Assembly (NCBI RefSeq): GCF_051020955.1
Contig: NC_135015.1
Span: forward strand, 7,575,616-7,639,615
From: Megalopta genalis
Taxonomy: Eukaryota; Arthropoda; Insecta; Hymenoptera; Halictidae
DNA: 64,000 nucleotides
Direction of reading: 5' to 3'
Below the pieces are notes generated by a model. That model did no database searches, was not told where the DNA came from, and was given only the letters and a program-made list of their open reading frames with translations. Shown one piece after another: positions 61,541 through 64,000 of this stretch. How positions within the stretch are numbered: position 1 is the first letter of the stretch; each line of letters starts with the position of its first letter. A program made the translations under genes and the position numbers.

Positions 61541-62494
61541 CATATGTGTGTACATGACTTGGAGAACACATAGAAAAAAAATACAGTAAAAGTGACCTAT
61601 CTTCCTCGTTACGCTCCAAGATTTTAAGTAATTATGTATCTATTCTTTTTGAAAAATATTTGTATAAACCCTTAACCAGTGACGTGCTATCTACAAGAGA
61701 CTATTTCATCGGCAAAGTTTGTAGAAGTTTCTATTTATAATGAATTTATATAAACTCGTAACGAATTAGTACAATACCATTGCAAACAATATTCTGCATT
61801 ATCTCGGAATTTACTGTAAAGTTATACGTATATTCTACTACATATTCCAAGATCATTGAAATCAATGAGGTTATTCTTGTTCCAAATAATTCCGTCAACA
61901 AATAAATGTAATAAACTCGATTGTTTCGAATTTGATCTAGCCAGATCGATAATTTGCGCGCACGTCGCGCGTTCGTGGCAGCGTCCTTCGCATGTCCCAG
62001 GCGTGATGCACTGTTAAACATATAGCAGTGGCAACGCGACGTACATAGTAATGTTTACCAAAACACGGCGAACGCTGTTCAACGTGCCGTTCCGGAATCC
62101 ATGGGACTGAAAACCGTGGAAATTAGCCATTCTGCTGTTAACGCTAGAACTAAAGGGTCAAAATGAGCAATTCCTGTGTTTCTTGTTTCATAGTTACCGA
62201 AATCATACAGGTGCTCTCCGCCGGATGTTATTAAATAAATGAATTTATTCGAGCGCGTACGCGGCGACAAAAGTCACGCGGGATCTCGAAAAATGCTCTC
62301 TCATGGTTGTTGCAGAGAATTCGGAATCAGAAATTCTAGCAGCTCGCCGGCTTTAGTGCTAATTAATCGTGTTTCCCATTGTCGTTAGGAGAAAACTGCG
62401 TGAATGGATAAAGTTTTCGTGGAATGAGTCCTGCCGTTTACGCTTTTACATAATTTCAACTTGCCAGTACACTATTAAGCCTGCTTTCGTTATA
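61541..62494. other. Gene-free stretch
   Basis: AT-rich, with a GC-richer patch near 62030-62330. No exon or element recognised. Confidence 0.5.
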
Positions 62495-62943
62495 CAGGGT
62501 GTCCCAGGTTTTAATGTTTAAACTTTGTCAGTATATTCTATGGCACAAGGTATGAAAAAAATGTTATGTAAACATAGGTCATATAGAGCTTTATTAAGAA
62601 GTTATAACAAAAATTCAGAATAGGAATAGTAATCAACTAAAAAAAAAAATAGAAAATAAAATAAAATCTTCGATCGATGACAATCATGTATTGTCAACAA
62701 CGGTTATTAATACATTTCGAAATGTATTAATAAACACAGCTTACATAAACGCACGGCATGTGCTGATCTATTCACAAGCCAATGCTCGCAGTAACAGCAA
62801 GTTTATTACTATTCCTATTCTGAATTTTTGTTATAACTTCTTAATAAAGCTCTATATGACCTATGTTTACATAACATTTTTTTCTTACTTTGTGCCATAG
62901 AATACACTAACAAAGTTTCAACATTAAAACCTGGGACACCCTG
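62495..62943. mobile_element. Long-armed MITE, 449 bp, TA flanked
   Basis: TA lies outside both ends. CAGGGTGTCCCAGGTTTTAA starts both arms. They stay complementary for about 138 bp (to about 62632 and from about 62806), ending GAATAGGAATAGTAAT, with few differences. The central spacer holds a perfect 30-bp palindrome at 62704-62733 (TTATTAATACATTTC and its complement). Open frames across the arms are not genes. Tc1/mariner-type by its TA duplication. Confidence 0.95.
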
Positions 62944-62945
62944 TA

Positions 62946-64000
62946 GATTGAAAATTATATAATATTGTATATATAAAGAGAAATTAAATAAAATAAACAA
63001 TTTCCCTTCCCGTTTGTTATTGTTTAAATATTTATAATAAATATTATAATATATAATATATATTATAATATAATAATATTTACAATAAATATTTATAACT
63101 GCTTTTGTTATTTTAGGATAATATTAATCTCTTATTGTTACTCCAAGCGGAAGAATGAATTTTAATTCAAAATTATTTAATTAATGTAATTACTGTTTCA
63201 AAGACCAGGAATGCAAGGAAGCATTGACGACTATATTTCATGGAGAATGCGGTCTTTATTTCGAGAGTTGTTTCTCCAGTTCCCAGGAGAGAGAGAGCAA
63301 ATTAAAGGTAACGTCTTGAGAAATGGCAACTTCATATTAAAAATTAACATTTAAATTAACTATCCGATTCCATGCACCAAATGATGTCCAATTAACGGAT
63401 TATAAAAGTAACAGATTCGCGAGAAAAGCAGAGAGCTTAAACATGATACTCATGAAACAAGCAAACTTATAGAAGCCGTAACTAGATTACGGATGTTTTA
63501 TACAATTTACGAGAAATTATAAGCTGGTAATTTTCGTTCCTCGCCAGCTCCAGTGTTAATTAATTCCGCTCCTTATTGTCGTATCTCCGGTCCGTAAACG
63601 AAGCAGCGATACCGGCGCGAATGTTTTATCGATTACTTTTTGTACACCGTCTGGCGCTATGAAAAATATGAAATAGAGTGGCTACTACCGTTCTCATAAC
63701 CGACCCGCCCGGCTGTTGCAATTATCCATTCACGGTGACCCGTGGTCGAACACTATCTATCTGGTTACAGCACGGAATTGCAATTCCATTTGTGGACACG
63801 TCTCCGCAGATGCTAAGTTGTTAAGAGCCGATAATTGATCACGGTGATTGATTTGGAACGCCATGTTCGTAGAATTTCGACGACAGGAGATTTATGGAGC
63901 AAAGGATCTACGGTTGTAATCGAAAATTTACATGCTCGGTGTATGCAAAGGTCAAGCTTGTCTGAATTTCCTTTGGCATTTTCGCGAGATTGTTGCGTGA
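62946..64000. other. Gene-free to the window end
   Basis: TA-rich simple sequence at about 63020-63100, then mixed sequence. TGTTAATTAATTCCGCTCCTTATTGTCG at 63555 weakly resembles TGCTAATTAATCGTGTTTCCCATTGTCG at 62357. No exon recognised. Confidence 0.5.

Overview
The window looks like nuclear DNA from an insect. I would guess a hymenopteran such as a bee, but that is an inference from general character and not a species call. It has almost no coding sequence, and AT-rich stretches alternate with GC-rich, CpG-replete patches. There are long dinucleotide microsatellites and many small DNA-transposon derivatives of the piggyBac, Tc1/mariner and pogo/Tigger types. Nothing bacterial, viral or organellar is evident: no operons, no ribosome-binding sites, no rRNA or tRNA that I could recognise.

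One host gene can be supported. It lies on the minus strand. A signal-peptide exon at 20213-20147 starts with ATG, has an in-frame stop upstream, and ends at a GTGAGT donor in phase 1. An exon at 17904-17577 has a TTTCAG acceptor entered in phase 1 and a GTGAGT donor left in phase 2. The second exon carries NPxY- and YxxL-type tyrosine motifs and a Gly-rich repeat. I do not recognise the protein. A TATA-like box lies about 100 bp upstream of the ATG. The remaining exons are probably left of 17.5 kb or outside the window; I could not find them.

Layout. 0-9 kb: degenerate tandem repeats, then gene-free sequence including a CpG-rich block at 3.2-6.4 kb. 9.1-16.3 kb: a nested terminal-inverted-repeat (TIR) element, a mariner transposase relic, a small piggyBac-type MITE and a TGGCTC-ended MITE. 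17.5-20.3 kb: the minus-strand gene. 22-26.4 kb: (AG)n, a 16-bp satellite, (TC)n tracts and two MITEs. 29.7-30.7 kb: a decayed pogo/Tigger element that keeps a PHD-like zinc finger. 34.7 kb: a pair of X-box-like sites. 40-47.9 kb: a piggyBac-clade MITE, a large inverted repeat, a piggyBac-like deletion derivative that keeps both ends of its transposase, and two mariner/pogo-type MITEs. 49-57 kb: a 324-bp duplication, second copies of two MITE families side by side, a TAATTA-rich block, a 71-bp tandem repeat, a foldback structure centred on a palindromic MITE, and a TTAA-flanked piggyBac-type element. 61.4-63 kb: two hairpin MITEs with TA target duplications.

The strongest signals in the window are therefore fossil mobile elements, several of them in pairs, plus one unrecognised signal-peptide gene. 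I did not find a multi-gene system. All similarities were judged by eye from the bases given; no alignment or database search was run.
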